DNA of 58,389 bases from Paenibacillus terrigena DSM 21567 (GTDB taxonomy: Bacteria; Bacillota; Bacilli; Paenibacillales; Paenibacillaceae). The first letter of the stretch is position 1; each line of letters opens with the position of its first letter. The stretch lies in assembly GCF_000374845.1 (NCBI RefSeq), contig NZ_KB895434.1, positions 1 to 58,389 of the forward strand, written 5' to 3'. Of the stretch, positions 44,391-54,731 are shown in pieces. The notes under the pieces are model-generated. The model ran no database searches, was not told where the DNA came from, and worked only from the letters and a program-made list of their open reading frames with translations. The position numbers and the translations under genes were made by a program.

Positions 44391-45854
44391 CTATTGGGTC
44401 GTAACGTCTTGCACCTGCTGCCAGCGCTGTAGAACCGATTCCCGGTCTGGCATGCCCTGCGGCATATATACGACAGGTGGAAAAGCATGGGCAATGCACC
44501 GACGTGCCTCCTGAAGGCTCGGCAGCACCTTCGAACTGATCATCTGGACGGCAATGTTGCCGAGTGCGGTGGATTCGGAAGGTCCGGCTTGCACCTCGAT
44601 TTCTAGCACATCCGCAGTCAACTGACAGAGCAGCGCATTCTGAGAGCCTCCGCCGACAATATGCAACACTTCAATCACTTGACCGTGCAGCCTGTTCAAT
44701 TCCTGCATCGCATTATAGTACGTTAAGGCGAGACTATCGAAGATACATCGTGCGAGCTCTCCAGGGGACATCGGCACCGGTTGTCCGCTCTCTTGGCAGA
44801 ATCGCTGCATCTCCAGAATCATGCGCTTCGGACTCAGGAATCTAGCCGCATTGCACGGAACAAGACTGCGATAGGCGGGAACAAGTGATGCGAGCTCCGT
44901 CAATTCCGCATAGCTATGCTCCTCGCCAAGCTCTCTGCGAACCTCTTGGATCATCCACATGCCCATAATATTTTTGAGAAACCGGTATGTGCCATAGGCT
45001 CCCCATTCATTCGTGTAATTGCATCGCATCGCTTCGAGCGTATCGATCGGTCTATCTCGTTCGACACCAAGCAGGGACCAGGTTCCGCTGCTTAGATATG
45101 CCCATGGGCGGTTAATCTGGATTGGGACCCCAACGACGGCAGAAGCCGTATCATGTGTGGGCACGACGACCAGTTGACAGTCCGGCAAGCGATGCGCGTG
45201 GACAAGATCAGGCAGAATAGAACCCAAGAATTCACCCGGTTCCTGCAAACTGGCGAACTGATCCTTGCGCAGTTGCAGCAGGCCCAGCAAATCTTCGTCA
45301 AAATCGCCCGTCTTCACGTTCAACAGTTGCGTCGTGGAAGCATTTGTGCGCTCATTCATCCGCCGGCCCGATAACCGGTAATATAAATAATCGGGTACGA
45401 GCAGAATACTGCTTGCACGGGACAATTCATTCGGACCATGAGCAAACAGCTGATATAGCGTATTAAACCGCTGTTCCTGAATACCCGTCTTCGCATAGAC
45501 TATTTCTCGGCTTATCCGTTGATGCAGCCGATCCGGTACATCCTCCGTGCGGTGATCGCGGTAAGCATAGACCTCGTGCATGCGAGACCCGGCATCATCC
45601 AGCAGCACATAATCTACGGCCCACGTATCGATCCCCAGCGTGCACGCTTCAATCCCTTGCTGCTTGGCCAGCTGCAGCCCCTTCACGATTTCCTGGGACA
45701 AGTACTCGATATCCCAATACATATGCCCGTCTTTTTCGGTGAAGTCATTCTTGAACCGATGAATTTCTCGCAAATGAAGCTGACCGGCAGCTAAGCTCGC
45801 TGCCACCACGCGACCGGAGGACGCGCCAATATCAATAGCAATATGCTGATTCAT
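44391..45854 (-). CDS. rhaB: rhamnulokinase
   Basis: 487 residues from the ATG at 45852-45854 with GAGGGG upstream. FGGY-family kinase: N-terminal ATP motif IAIDIGASSGRVVAASL, sugar region CTLGIDTWAVDYVLLDDAG, and VLHIVGGGSQNALLCQLTAD near the C-terminus. It phosphorylates L-rhamnulose at C1. First of the three catabolic genes rhaB-rhaA-aldolase. Confidence 0.93.
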   Translation of the reverse strand: MNQHIAIDIGASSGRVVAASLAAGQLHLREIHRFKNDFTEKDGHMYWDIEYLSQEIVKGLQLAKQQGIEACTLGIDTWAVDYVLLDDAGSRMHEVYAYRDHRTEDVPDRLHQRISREIVYAKTGIQEQRFNTLYQLFAHGPNELSRASSILLVPDYLYYRLSGRRMNERTNASTTQLLNVKTGDFDEDLLGLLQLRKDQFASLQEPGEFLGSILPDLVHAHRLPDCQLVVVPTHDTASAVVGVPIQINRPWAYLSSGTWSLLGVERDRPIDTLEAMRCNYTNEWGAYGTYRFLKNIMGMWMIQEVRRELGEEHSYAELTELASLVPAYRSLVPCNAARFLSPKRMILEMQRFCQESGQPVPMSPGELARCIFDSLALTYYNAMQELNRLHGQVIEVLHIVGGGSQNALLCQLTADVLEIEVQAGPSESTALGNIAVQMISSKVLPSLQEARRCIAHAFPPVVYMPQGMPDRESVLQRWQQVQDVTTQ

Positions 45855-46002
45855 CACATTACCCCTCGTATCCCATTATGCAAGAACTCCGTTTCATATC
45901 GCCCTTTGCTTGTGTGAACTCCTGATTCATGCTGAGGATCAAACGCGACCGTGCGATAACCCCCTCAATTTCAGAAGCAGTCGCACATATTCAAAATACG
46001 CG

Positions 46003-48911
46003 TTAATGCTTCACAAAGTAAAACTGATCAACATAAATCTCCAACACATTCCCCGGATTATCCCATGGCATGATATACACCACTTGATCTCCAGTCTGGG
46101 AAGGGACGAAACTACCGATCTTGACGGTATGCCAGAACATGTCTTCCATGCTCTCCGCCGCTACGGCCTTTTCTGCTATTAGATCATATACCCCGAAGGA
46201 GAATGCAGTTCCGGAAGGCTGGAACGGATGCTCCGCTCCGCTGGAGTCTATGTACGTATCCTTGGCATATTTGATTTTGACAACCGCATACAAATCATAA
46301 GTTTCGCCCGGAATCAATTGCGTCTTGTCCCAGAACCACTGAATATTCCAAGTCCGTGATCCCGTGATCTTATGCATGGCCGTCTTCATATCTGAAGCTG
46401 AAATATCCGTCACGTTCGATACGGCGCCGTTGTTGACATGGAAAGCTTTGTCTTGCCCAATATATTTCGTTTGTGCAGCGCTTTTCGTCAGCTTCAGCAC
46501 CTTCCCATCTCCTGGTGCCATATTCAAATTGCTGATGATATAGCTCGTAGAGTTGGCAGTAAACGTTACGTTAGCGTTATCCAGCATATTGGTGATGGAG
46601 GTGATATCCATCCCAAGTTTGGCCCGGTCAATCGTAATGGTTACGTTCGCGGGTTGGATACTATCGTGATTGACGATAACCAAATACTTGTCGCCCGTCT
46701 CGATATCTTCATGCGTAGTAATATCCGCGCTCGGATACGCAAAGTTCCCTCCCCCTGCGGTGGTTGCTGCTGCTGCAATTCTTTTCATTTTTTTGATGGT
46801 CGGCTTCAACGTTTCGATTTCATTGAACAACGTCTGAACAGTTCCGTAATCCTCTGTATGGTTGTAATTCTCGTCAACAATACCAACCCAATCCACTTCG
46901 GTTTGATAGACGAAATACGTGAAACCCTCCGACCCATGACCGATCGCCTCGTAGGTCATCGCCCGGATCTCAGCCGCAGTTGGATTACGCAACCAGCCTG
47001 TGGTATTGTTCGTTTGTAGAATCGTCCACATCGGCGCCTTGTCATTAATCCGTTTTCGAATCTGCAGAGAGGAGAAGTCCATATACTGCTCGAATGAGAA
47101 GCCGGGATACTTATAAATATGCCTGATCGCCTATTTCGCTTCCTTCACCGACACCATATGGGTCAATGCTTAACACCTGCGGTCTCTCCACCTCATAATG
47201 GAGAGGGACTCTATCCAAGCCAACATAAGTCATCAAGACCGGTCGGCTAGGATCAATCGTCTCCAAAATTCTCTTCATATCCTTCAGATTATCTGCTAGG
47301 CGAAGATCGTTGGCAGGTTCATCATACAAGTAGTACCCATATAATGCATTGCTAGTACGAACAGGATTGATCATCGCGTTTATCTGGGCATACATCGCGT
47401 TCTCATCGTTATACAACGTTTCGTTAAATAGTGAATAGCTATCCGGCAGGCCAACGATCTTAAGCCCATTCGCTTCTGCTTGCAGTAAGGTCTCTTGGTA
47501 AATATTCGCCGGCTTCGCATGCCAATTAGCCAGAAAAACCGTATCCGCTCCCATATTGCTGATATCGCTGAACGTAGCCTCCAGATAAGTCTGGGCGTCC
47601 GATACCCTGTATGGAATTTCTCCCGCTTCATAGAAGATGCCCTTTGGTATATCCTCATGGACCGAGCTTATAGGAACTGTTATCGAGACTCCTTGAATGA
47701 CCTCCACGTTGGTCCGCAGCAAGTCAGTCGTTCCCGCGATTACTTTTACCATATACAGCCCATTAGCCACAAATTGTCCGTTGTCGTCCTTTCCATCCCA
47801 GACAATGGATTGAGGACCAGATTGTTGGGCACTGCTCGTTAACGTCCGAACTGTCGCCTGATCCACATAGCTATATACAGACACGGTTACAGTTTGAGCA
47901 GCGGGAAGCGTATAAGCAACCGTTGTGGAATCGTTGAGCCCGTCTTGGTTAAGCGGAGATAGCTTATAGGGATAAGCATAGATCGTCTTCGCGGCGCTCT
48001 CATCCGCTGGTACTTGAGACAGACTGACGCGATCGACTTTGAAGGTTGGAAAATTAGCCACGTTGTCTACAGGAAAGAAGCATACACGAACATCATGAGC
48101 AGGATCCATTACGATTGGATCGGTATTCCACTGAGGGTAATAAGCAACTTTAGAAGAGGATGTCGATGGGATTCTTGTCGGATTGACCAGATAGGTTTCC
48201 GCCGTAAGATCATAAACCAGATAGCCGAACATATCTCCCGTCGAAGTTTCCCAATTCGATCTCTCCGGCTTTACTTGCATGGAGATTCATGCGGATCGCG
48301 CTATTATCGACCGCCATAGGGTCGACAACTGCAGCCGCATCGTTAAATTTAAAGAAGAGATTGTCCTCAATCGTATAAGTTTCATGTTCTATAAATATGA
48401 AAGCGTCAACATAAATATCCGATATTTGCGTTAGATTGGCGGTTCCCGATACATAAAAGCTTAACCAGTTTACAGAGGCGTTCGGCTTGAACATGCCGAT
48501 CTTCACATCCGTCCATACGTTATCCTCCGTTTCCGACGCAGTGATCGTTTGCTCCGAAATCGTAAAATTCTGATCTGTGATATCGTAAACACCTATTTTG
48601 AAAGCATCGCCTGACGGATTGGATGCTGCATGCTTCACCTTAACCTTCACGTAGACATCATATAACGTGCCAGGCTTCAGATGAGAGAAATCCCAATTCA
48701 TATACTGAATATTCCATCCCGTATTATCGTTAGCCATTCGGGCGGAATATTGGTCTGGTGCCGTGGAGTCAGCCATTCGCGCTGCTCCATTGAAGAAAGT
48801 GAACGCACTGTCCTGTATAGATTCATCTTGCGCATGAACGTTATTCGTGCCAAACCAGAGTGCTCCCATCAGAACCATCAAGGATACTAATCCTTTTCCG
48901 ATACCCTTCAT
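46003..48911 (-). pseudogene. secreted multidomain glycoside hydrolase with two frameshifts
   Basis: Three consecutive frames make one protein of about 960 residues: 48911-48210, 48280-47111 and 47082-46003. The first joins at ...AIRMNLHAS / PERSNWETSTGDMF (near 48250-48275), the second at ...EIGDQAY / YKYPGFSFEQYMDF (near 47090-47100). Order: signal peptide (LVSLMVLMGALWFGTNNVHA), two beta-sandwich modules, an FlgD-like Ig domain (VWDGKDDNGQFVANGLYMVK), a TIM-barrel with GYYLYDEPAND as a possible acid/base, and a C-terminal module like the N-terminal one (YDVYVKVKVK versus YDLYAVVKIK). The first ATG overlaps the rhamnosidase stop (ATGA). A true pseudogene or two sequencing errors. Confidence 0.8.
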
Positions 48912-51856
48912 TTCGACTCGACCTCTCTATTGGATGAATTCTTACTTCGGTATTCCACCCTCAGTTCGTAGCCCTTCGGTGCTTCAGTTATGATCTCAAC
49001 CTCCGGCGGCGCTTCAATTCTTAGTTTTAACAGACCTGCCTCTTCGACCCTCCAGGAGACATCAATACGTCCTCCATGAGGCAGTGGCACAGAGCCGGAA
49101 GCCCATCGCAGCCCGCAGGGCTCAGGAGCAACCCTCACCTTGGACCACCCCGGGGTAACACCCTGAACACCAAGGACATAAGCACCGAGGAAATAAGCCG
49201 GTCCCGCCGACCAAGCATGACAATGGCTGCGCGTCATTACCTTTGGATTCGTGTAGAACCCGCTCCAAGGATACATCTCCCAACACGTGGTGGCATCATT
49301 CTCGATCATGAATCCGTAATTGCACTGCATATCTTTCATGAGCATATCAAGACGTCCCATCTTAGCCAAAGCCTCGTAATAGAAGAAGGACATGAAGGGA
49401 CTCCCGACCTGCACGAAGTCTTTCGGCGTTTCAATGATATATGGTTTGATGATCTCCAGTCTGTCTCCCTTCGCGATATCGCATAGAAAGGCTACAATCT
49501 GCGTTTGAGCACTCAGGGTAGAGGATAAGCTACCGTCACTGTGGATACAGTCGACATAAGCAAGCCGCTCTTCATCCCATAGGTACTCATTGATAGCGCG
49601 GATCAGCTTCTCAGCCTCCTCTTCGAAACGTGACACTTGATCTCTTTCACCGACTAGTGCTCCAATCTCGGCAGCATGCCGCAGTGTTCTTGCGAGGATC
49701 ATGTTCTGCGGGGTGACGACTCCCTCCCTCGGCTGCTCAAATGGAGCCCAGTCCAGCAGATTCCAGCCATGGAACACAAATACACCCTTGTCATTGATAT
49801 GGTGTAGATACGCTTCCATCGTTAGCTTCACATGAGGCCAAATCTCATTCAGGAACGCTTGACGGCCATCATAACGATAATATTCCAGACAAGCGGTTAC
49901 CCAGAAGAAGGTCCAGTTCGGGATTACACTGTTCCATCCGCTTGGCACTTGGTCAGCATACAGGGACGTCTGGGAAGCGGAGCCTGGTACCAGCTTCAGA
50001 CACCGCTCTACGATCTCCCTGGCCCCAAAGGTATAATAATTGATGAGTGCTTCATTGCGGGCATCGCCCACCCAATACGCCTGCTCATAAGCTGGACAAT
50101 CCACGAACGTATCCTCCATACACAGGCGGGTCGTGTCCCGGCTAATTACCCATATGTCGCTCAGCATGGGGTCACTGCTGCGGAAGCCGCCGACATTAGC
50201 AACTGGATAGTTGCTCTGGAGCAGCTTCACCTCGTACAGCTTTACCGGTCGAGAGGCCTCTCTGATGGTCAGCGTAAGATAGCGCAGCCCGCGCCGGATG
50301 AAGGATACATAAGTTTGCCTGCCTTCACGGCATACGTATCGGATTGTGTTGTCCAGCGAGTAGGTATGCTGGCGCCAACCCTCCTTCATATATTCAAAAC
50401 CATACAGGTCGACGATGGTCCCACTCGCAGCATTCAGCTCGAATGCGATGTATCCCGACAGCTCCCGTCCAAAATCAATGACGATTTCCGTATCCATACC
50501 GTGGATAACAGGCAACAAGGCAGCGTCTGCCCCGGCTGTCACAGCATGCTGCAAGGACGACGTCATGGGTTGGGGCACCTCGCACTTCTTCCAGATGCAA
50601 GAGGTGAAGACGTCATTTAGGTTCACGAACTGCTCAGCGATCGGATGAATCCAAGCTTCGAACGGCTGCATATCGGCAGCGGATGAGGCCGTCTTGATCG
50701 CTTCATAAACGGAATGGAACTTGACCAGGTCTCTCGCCTGCTGATGATCAATGATCTCGACCGCATCGAACGGGCCGATGAGGCTAAACGGCGATGTGCC
50801 TGTTTCCCCGTCCTTTAATCCAAGCGTTTGAATCTGAAATGGCATTTCGCAGTCGAAGCCGATATGGAAACCATGCCCATGGCTGCAACCGGTTACATCA
50901 ATCAGGATGAAATGATCTCCGGGCTCCAGATGGACGGTCAGATACCTCTCGGGCTCTTCTCCTGTATAGCTGTCCACTGGATACAGTCGCCCATCAATTC
51001 GGATGACGGGGTCAATGCGACCTGAATCAGGGATGCCGATCGTGAATACATCAGCATGCTCTAGAATCAGCTTCGTCGCCAAGTAGCCGCAGAAGGCGAC
51101 GTTATTAGCATGGTTGCCGCTATTCGGGGACACCAATGCGTATAGATCCACGACGGCGCTCCAGGCAGGCGGCTTCACGCCGAGTATGCTCTCTACACGA
51201 GAAGGGTATACAGGCTCCTCCGTCAAGTATGGGATATCTCTAGCTACCAGCCCCGCCCAGGGCTCCATTCCTGCGGGTCCGATAACAGTTGCCTCTTCCC
51301 AATCGCTATCGTCATATTCGGGCTGTATCCAGGATGCATCCCAAGTCCTTGCATCGATGACTTCGGTAAAAGCCAGCTGGCAGGAGATGCGGGAGGAGTT
51401 GGCCTGGTATCCTTGATGGATGGCGGTCTTCCAGGATGCATCGGTTACGATGCGGGAGGAGTTCGCCATAAACTTATCCGTGTCTGCACCATGCTGCTGC
51501 ATTTCCAACTGCAGTAATAATCCCCCGCGGCCTCGCAAATATTGGAACGTTGAGATGCCGTAATGCATGACTAGCACGGCAATGACCGCTTCCTTCCCTG
51601 GTTCCAGCAGATGCTCAATTTCGTATTCGTCATAGGCCCATTCGGAATGCCAAGAGCGTACAGGACCTCGTCCAAGCTGCTTGCCATTAACGAACAAGAC
51701 ATAACGGGAATCGGCGGTAATACGCACTGTGGACCCTTCGATAGGATTCATAGGTATGAAGGAGCGGCGAAAGCAGCGCCATTCGTTCCTCGGGCTCTGT
51801 TGGCCAGAACCCCATATCCATGCTGCTTGCCAATCCGATGATATGGCTTGATTCAT
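48908..51856 (-). CDS. alpha-L-rhamnosidase-like glycoside hydrolase (GH78 type)
   Basis: 982 residues from the ATG at 51854-51856 with GGAGAGGAG upstream; the frame stays open 83 codons further without a site. No signal peptide at this start. N-terminal beta domains (SRYVLFVNGKQLGRGPVRSW) and an (alpha/alpha)6 barrel with DTFVDCPAYEQAYWVGDARN, the GH78 DCPxxExxxxxGD catalytic signature, and LLDWAPFEQPREG and WEMYPWSGFYTNPKVMTRSH further on. It releases terminal L-rhamnose. Its TGA overlaps the ATG of the next gene, implying translational coupling with the secreted hydrolase. Confidence 0.9.
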   Translation of the reverse strand: MNQAISSDWQAAWIWGSGQQSPRNEWRCFRRSFIPMNPIEGSTVRITADSRYVLFVNGKQLGRGPVRSWHSEWAYDEYEIEHLLEPGKEAVIAVLVMHYGISTFQYLRGRGGLLLQLEMQQHGADTDKFMANSSRIVTDASWKTAIHQGYQANSSRISCQLAFTEVIDARTWDASWIQPEYDDSDWEEATVIGPAGMEPWAGLVARDIPYLTEEPVYPSRVESILGVKPPAWSAVVDLYALVSPNSGNHANNVAFCGYLATKLILEHADVFTIGIPDSGRIDPVIRIDGRLYPVDSYTGEEPERYLTVHLEPGDHFILIDVTGCSHGHGFHIGFDCEMPFQIQTLGLKDGETGTSPFSLIGPFDAVEIIDHQQARDLVKFHSVYEAIKTASSAADMQPFEAWIHPIAEQFVNLNDVFTSCIWKKCEVPQPMTSSLQHAVTAGADAALLPVIHGMDTEIVIDFGRELSGYIAFELNAASGTIVDLYGFEYMKEGWRQHTYSLDNTIRYVCREGRQTYVSFIRRGLRYLTLTIREASRPVKLYEVKLLQSNYPVANVGGFRSSDPMLSDIWVISRDTTRLCMEDTFVDCPAYEQAYWVGDARNEALINYYTFGAREIVERCLKLVPGSASQTSLYADQVPSGWNSVIPNWTFFWVTACLEYYRYDGRQAFLNEIWPHVKLTMEAYLHHINDKGVFVFHGWNLLDWAPFEQPREGVVTPQNMILARTLRHAAEIGALVGERDQVSRFEEEAEKLIRAINEYLWDEERLAYVDCIHSDGSLSSTLSAQTQIVAFLCDIAKGDRLEIIKPYIIETPKDFVQVGSPFMSFFYYEALAKMGRLDMLMKDMQCNYGFMIENDATTCWEMYPWSGFYTNPKVMTRSHCHAWSAGPAYFLGAYVLGVQGVTPGWSKVRVAPEPCGLRWASGSVPLPHGGRIDVSWRVEEAGLLKLRIEAPPEVEIITEAPKGYELRVEYRSKNSSNREVESK

Positions 51857-52020
51857 AATAGGATCTCCTCTCCAAATGTATTGAGCGGATTCATGATGCC
51901 ATTCCAGAACAACTTTTATTATAATTGAAGAAATGAAGGATAAAAGGGGCGATTCGGACCAATCATCGGTTGTTTTCGGACATAAGTATGCCTTATGACA
52001 GAAATCAGAGGAGGAACTCC
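51857..52020. promoter_or_regulatory. divergent promoter region of the rhamnosidase and its regulator
   Basis: A 164-bp gap between divergent starts, AT-rich at 51900-51935. AGAGGAGG at 52009-52016 serves the AraC gene. No confident operator repeats are seen. Confidence 0.45.
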
Positions 52021-52944
52021 ATGAAAAAAAACGTGCTTGTGACAAGCAGCAGTATGTACCTGTTCCCGGAACAGCCCGTATATGTAAACCGTGTCTCAGA
52101 GTCATTTCTCCTGGAGCAGCATCGACACGAATTTATCGAGCTCTGTTACGTGAGCGAAGGCAGAGGCTATCATTATATTGAAGGCTCTACGATTACGGTG
52201 TCTAAGGGAGACCTGTTCTACCTTCCAATCGGGGTATCTCACGTCTTCCGACCGTCAACGCCTGCCCCTGGGGAGGGACGGCTTATCGTATACAACTGTT
52301 TGTTTAACGAATCATTCTCGGAACGGTTGATCCGTGCCTTCGAGCCTGATCAGGATGTGCAACGGCTGCTCCAATTAGAGTTCCCGGAGCAATCATGGAA
52401 AAGGTTCCATGACCACGACGGATTGTTCCAGCACAGCTTCAATATCATGCTTGAGGAATTCCAAAGGTGTCGCGCCAACTACATCCCGCTCATTCAAGCG
52501 GAGCTGGTCCGTCTGCTTACTTACATGACGCGCGCTCCATTGCTGGAAGCCTCCCCTCACGTTCAGCCTGCCAAGCGCAGAAGGGACACAGATGAGATTA
52601 TATACACGATTGCAAAGCAACTGAGAGCGAATTCCTTCCAGCCAGACAGCGCAAGACGCTGTGCGGAGGAAGCCGGTCTCAGCGAGCGTCACTTCCGAAG
52701 AAGATTTAAGGAATGCTTCAGCATGACTTTCCTCGAATATGTACACAAGTGGCGAATCGAGCAGAGCTGCGAATTATTAAGGACAACGACGGACAAAGTC
52801 ACGACGATTGCCCAGCAAGTCGGCTACAAGGATCTCAAATTTTACAATCGCCTGTTCAAAAAGCTGACGGGCATGACGCCCCATGCCTATCGCATGGCGC
52901 ATCCCGCGGCATGGAATGAAATGGGAGGCGAAAGCGATACGTAA
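52021..52944 (+). CDS. AraC-family transcriptional regulator (RhaS/RhaR-like)
   Basis: 307 residues from the ATG at 52021 with AGAGGAGG upstream; an upstream in-frame ATG at 51970 lacks one. Cupin-type sensor: HRHEFIELCYVSEGRGYHYI and VSKGDLFYLPIGVSHVFRPS. The C-terminal HTH pair includes ARRCAEEAGLSERHFRRRFK and VTTIAQQVGYKDLKFYNRLF with KKLTGMTPHAYR. Placed divergently from the rhamnosidase operon, it likely activates it in response to L-rhamnose. Confidence 0.91.
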   Translation: MKKNVLVTSSSMYLFPEQPVYVNRVSESFLLEQHRHEFIELCYVSEGRGYHYIEGSTITVSKGDLFYLPIGVSHVFRPSTPAPGEGRLIVYNCLFNESFSERLIRAFEPDQDVQRLLQLEFPEQSWKRFHDHDGLFQHSFNIMLEEFQRCRANYIPLIQAELVRLLTYMTRAPLLEASPHVQPAKRRRDTDEIIYTIAKQLRANSFQPDSARRCAEEAGLSERHFRRRFKECFSMTFLEYVHKWRIEQSCELLRTTTDKVTTIAQQVGYKDLKFYNRLFKKLTGMTPHAYRMAHPAAWNEMGGESDT

Positions 52945-53103
52945 AAATGTCAATATCGTGCAAACCTCTAGCCGATATAACCGCCCTATTGCTCATCCCT
53001 AATTCTGAACCATTCCTGATAGGGATATAACGTGCAAAGACATCTCATCCACTCCCATGTACACTTAATTTGTGCAATTCAAAATTCATTGAGGCATCAC
53101 TTT

Positions 53104-53220
53104 GTGGTAGGGTTCACCGCGTAAGATCTTAAACTATCCTGCCCGTTAGCTTAATAAAAAGAGCAGATACCGAAGCACCTGCTCATCAAAGTGTGTCATT
53201 CAACTATAGTGTCCCGTTAG
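53104..53220. repeat. bipartite cassette repeat unit 12 with extended left flank
   Basis: R1 AAACTATCCTGCCCGTTAG (53131-53149), hairpin GAGCAG...CTGCTC, R2 CAACTATAGTGTCCCGTTAG (53201-53220). The arm ends are 71 nt apart. The ~27 nt before R1 (TGGTAGGGTTCACCGC, then GATCTTA) recur before R1 at 58138 and, more weakly, at 56008. On the minus strand the hairpin is followed by TTTTTATT. Confidence 0.95.
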
Positions 53221-53279
53221 CGTAACCAAACTTCGTTATTTAGAGGAGTCAAAACAAAACAGCTACCGCTCTTTGTTGT

Positions 53280-53750
53280 TTATTTGTTATTGAGTAAATC
53301 AGTAATTAAGATACCATTTATTTTTAATCCTGAAATGTCACATGCAATTATTTCAACATTTGATAAATCACAATTATTAAACTGTCCGTTTGACAGGTTA
53401 CAATTATGAAAACTTACTGGTTTATATTGTCCCTCGGGATTGTAGTTTCCGTCTCCTTCTTGAGGAAGAACCACATTATGAAATTCTGTTCCAAAAAGAT
53501 GGACATGGTCAATAACAGCGTGGCTAAAGTTAGCATGCTGAATACCTAAACCCGACAAGTTTGCGTTCGAGATTTTAATTCCACCCATATTAACATCATT
53601 CAAAGACATATCACTCATGTTTACGTTATTAATTTTTGTCTTTGCCAAGCTTACATTATCGATATCAAGCTCCTCAGCTCTGACCTCCTGCCACTTAGAT
53701 CCTGAAATATCTGCCCTTTGCAAATCCAACGGTTCCACCTTTAAGCTCAT
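53280..53750 (-). CDS. pentapeptide-repeat protein
   Basis: 156 residues from the ATG at 53748-53750, which has AAGGGGG upstream. The frame is open to 53825, but that start would lie against the R1 arm with no binding site. Repeats of the A(D/N)LXX type run through the protein: LQRADISGSK, NVSLAKTKINNVNMSDMSLN, DVNMGGIKISNANLSGLGIQ, HANFSHAVIDHVHL, FHNCNLSNGQFNNCDLSNVE. It forms a right-handed beta-helix. Some relatives (Qnr) protect gyrase, but most have no known role. Single-gene cassette. Confidence 0.88.
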   Translation of the reverse strand: MSLKVEPLDLQRADISGSKWQEVRAEELDIDNVSLAKTKINNVNMSDMSLNDVNMGGIKISNANLSGLGIQHANFSHAVIDHVHLFGTEFHNVVLPQEGDGNYNPEGQYKPVSFHNCNLSNGQFNNCDLSNVEIIACDISGLKINGILITDLLNNK

Positions 53751-53826
53751 CTGGTTATCCCCCTTATTAAAATGAATTGCTCTCTTTACTTCAACGCGCA
53801 CCCTAATATTTCCTGCATTATCCATT

Positions 53827-53916
53827 AAACTAGCCTGCCCGTTAGCTTAATAAAATGAGCAGACTGCGGTAGTCTGCCCAAACAATGTCTAGTATTCAAC
53901 TATCGTGTCCCGTTAG
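53827..53916. repeat. bipartite cassette repeat unit 13
   Basis: R1 AAACTAGCCTGCCCGTTAG (53827-53845), hairpin GCAGACTGCGGTAGTCTGC, R2 CAACTATCGTGTCCCGTTAG (53897-53916). The arm ends are 71 nt apart. On the minus strand the hairpin is followed by TCATTTTATT. Confidence 0.95.
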
Positions 53917-54040
53917 TTTAACACTGAAAAGTGGTTTCAAGGCGTGCATGCTTATTAATCCTTTACCTTAGTAAAGCTTTAGCCCCGGAGCGTGAATATT
54001 ATGTTAGACGATGTTAATGCCATCCTCGAATTACTGAAAC

Positions 54041-54454
54041 CTAGTTTAGGTCTTTCTTGTAGTAATAGTGTTTATTCCCTAAAGGAGCATTATCGATTAC
54101 TGCCATTTCGTGATATCCATATTTTTTATAGAATTCTGGCGCTTGAAAACTGAAGGTGTTTAACTTAATGAATGAACAATTCTTTGCTCTTGCAATTCGT
54201 TCTGCTTCCTCCAATAATCTTCTTCCGAATCCTTGTCCACGATGGTCATCTTCTACCCATAAAATATCAATCTCCATCCAATTCCAACATAATGCACTGT
54301 TGAGGCCGGCTATAATCTCGTCTTTATCATCCTTCAAACATAAATTAATTTCCTCATAAGTTCCATTTGGTACTTGCTTTGAATTGAACTCAATAAGTTT
54401 ATTCCTCACATAATTCGCTTCATCATTTGTCCCATTTATTATCTTTATTGACAT
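54041..54454 (-). CDS. GNAT-family N-acetyltransferase
   Basis: 137 residues, AGGAGG before the ATG. The GNAT core is clear: EINLCLKDDKDEIIAGLNSA, LWVEDDHRGQGFGRRLLEEA (acetyl-CoA loop RGQGFGRRLL), and FSFQAPEFYKKYGYHEMAV. The substrate is unknown. It lies between unit 13 and the attC-like element at 54496. Confidence 0.88.
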   Translation of the reverse strand: MSIKIINGTNDEANYVRNKLIEFNSKQVPNGTYEEINLCLKDDKDEIIAGLNSALCWNWMEIDILWVEDDHRGQGFGRRLLEEAERIARAKNCSFIKLNTFSFQAPEFYKKYGYHEMAVIDNAPLGNKHYYYKKDLN

Positions 54455-54495
54455 AAGAACCTCCTGTAATTTTTGTGTTATTATCTCGCATTTCG

Positions 54496-54655
54496 TATAA
54501 CGTTGTTGTGTTCCCGACGCCTCACCGACTTAAGCCCCGATAGGGGCGGCCGCGATGCGGTTAGTCGGTGCAGGTGTGTCTGCTGAATATGCCTCCTCGA
54601 AATTCCTCATGCAGACCAAGGGGCGGATGCCCCGCAGTGGGAACACGGTGTTATA
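54496..54655 (-). other. attC/VCR-like folded element
   Basis: On the plus strand TATAAC...GTGTTCCC (54496-54515) at one end and GGGAACAC...GTTATA (54639-54655) at the other pair as two short helices separated by unequal unpaired spacers (GTTGTT versus GGT). This is the layout of integron attC R and L boxes. Inside are further hairpins (CACCGACT / AGTCGGTG, GCCCCGATAGGGGC, GGGGC / GCCCC). It lies 76 nt after the stop of the acyltransferase gene, where a cassette attC should be. No integrase is present in the window. A structured RNA or a MITE are alternatives. Confidence 0.6.
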
Positions 54656-54731
54656 GGAAGTTCTTGCCTTCTTTGAATCTTCTCCAAAGTCTATTCTTTT
54701 TATATTCAATGGTTACTTGTATTAATGTTCA

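Noticed and set aside
49832-50620. Plus-strand open frame of 262 codons
   Set aside because: Antisense to the rhamnosidase; no domain or binding site.
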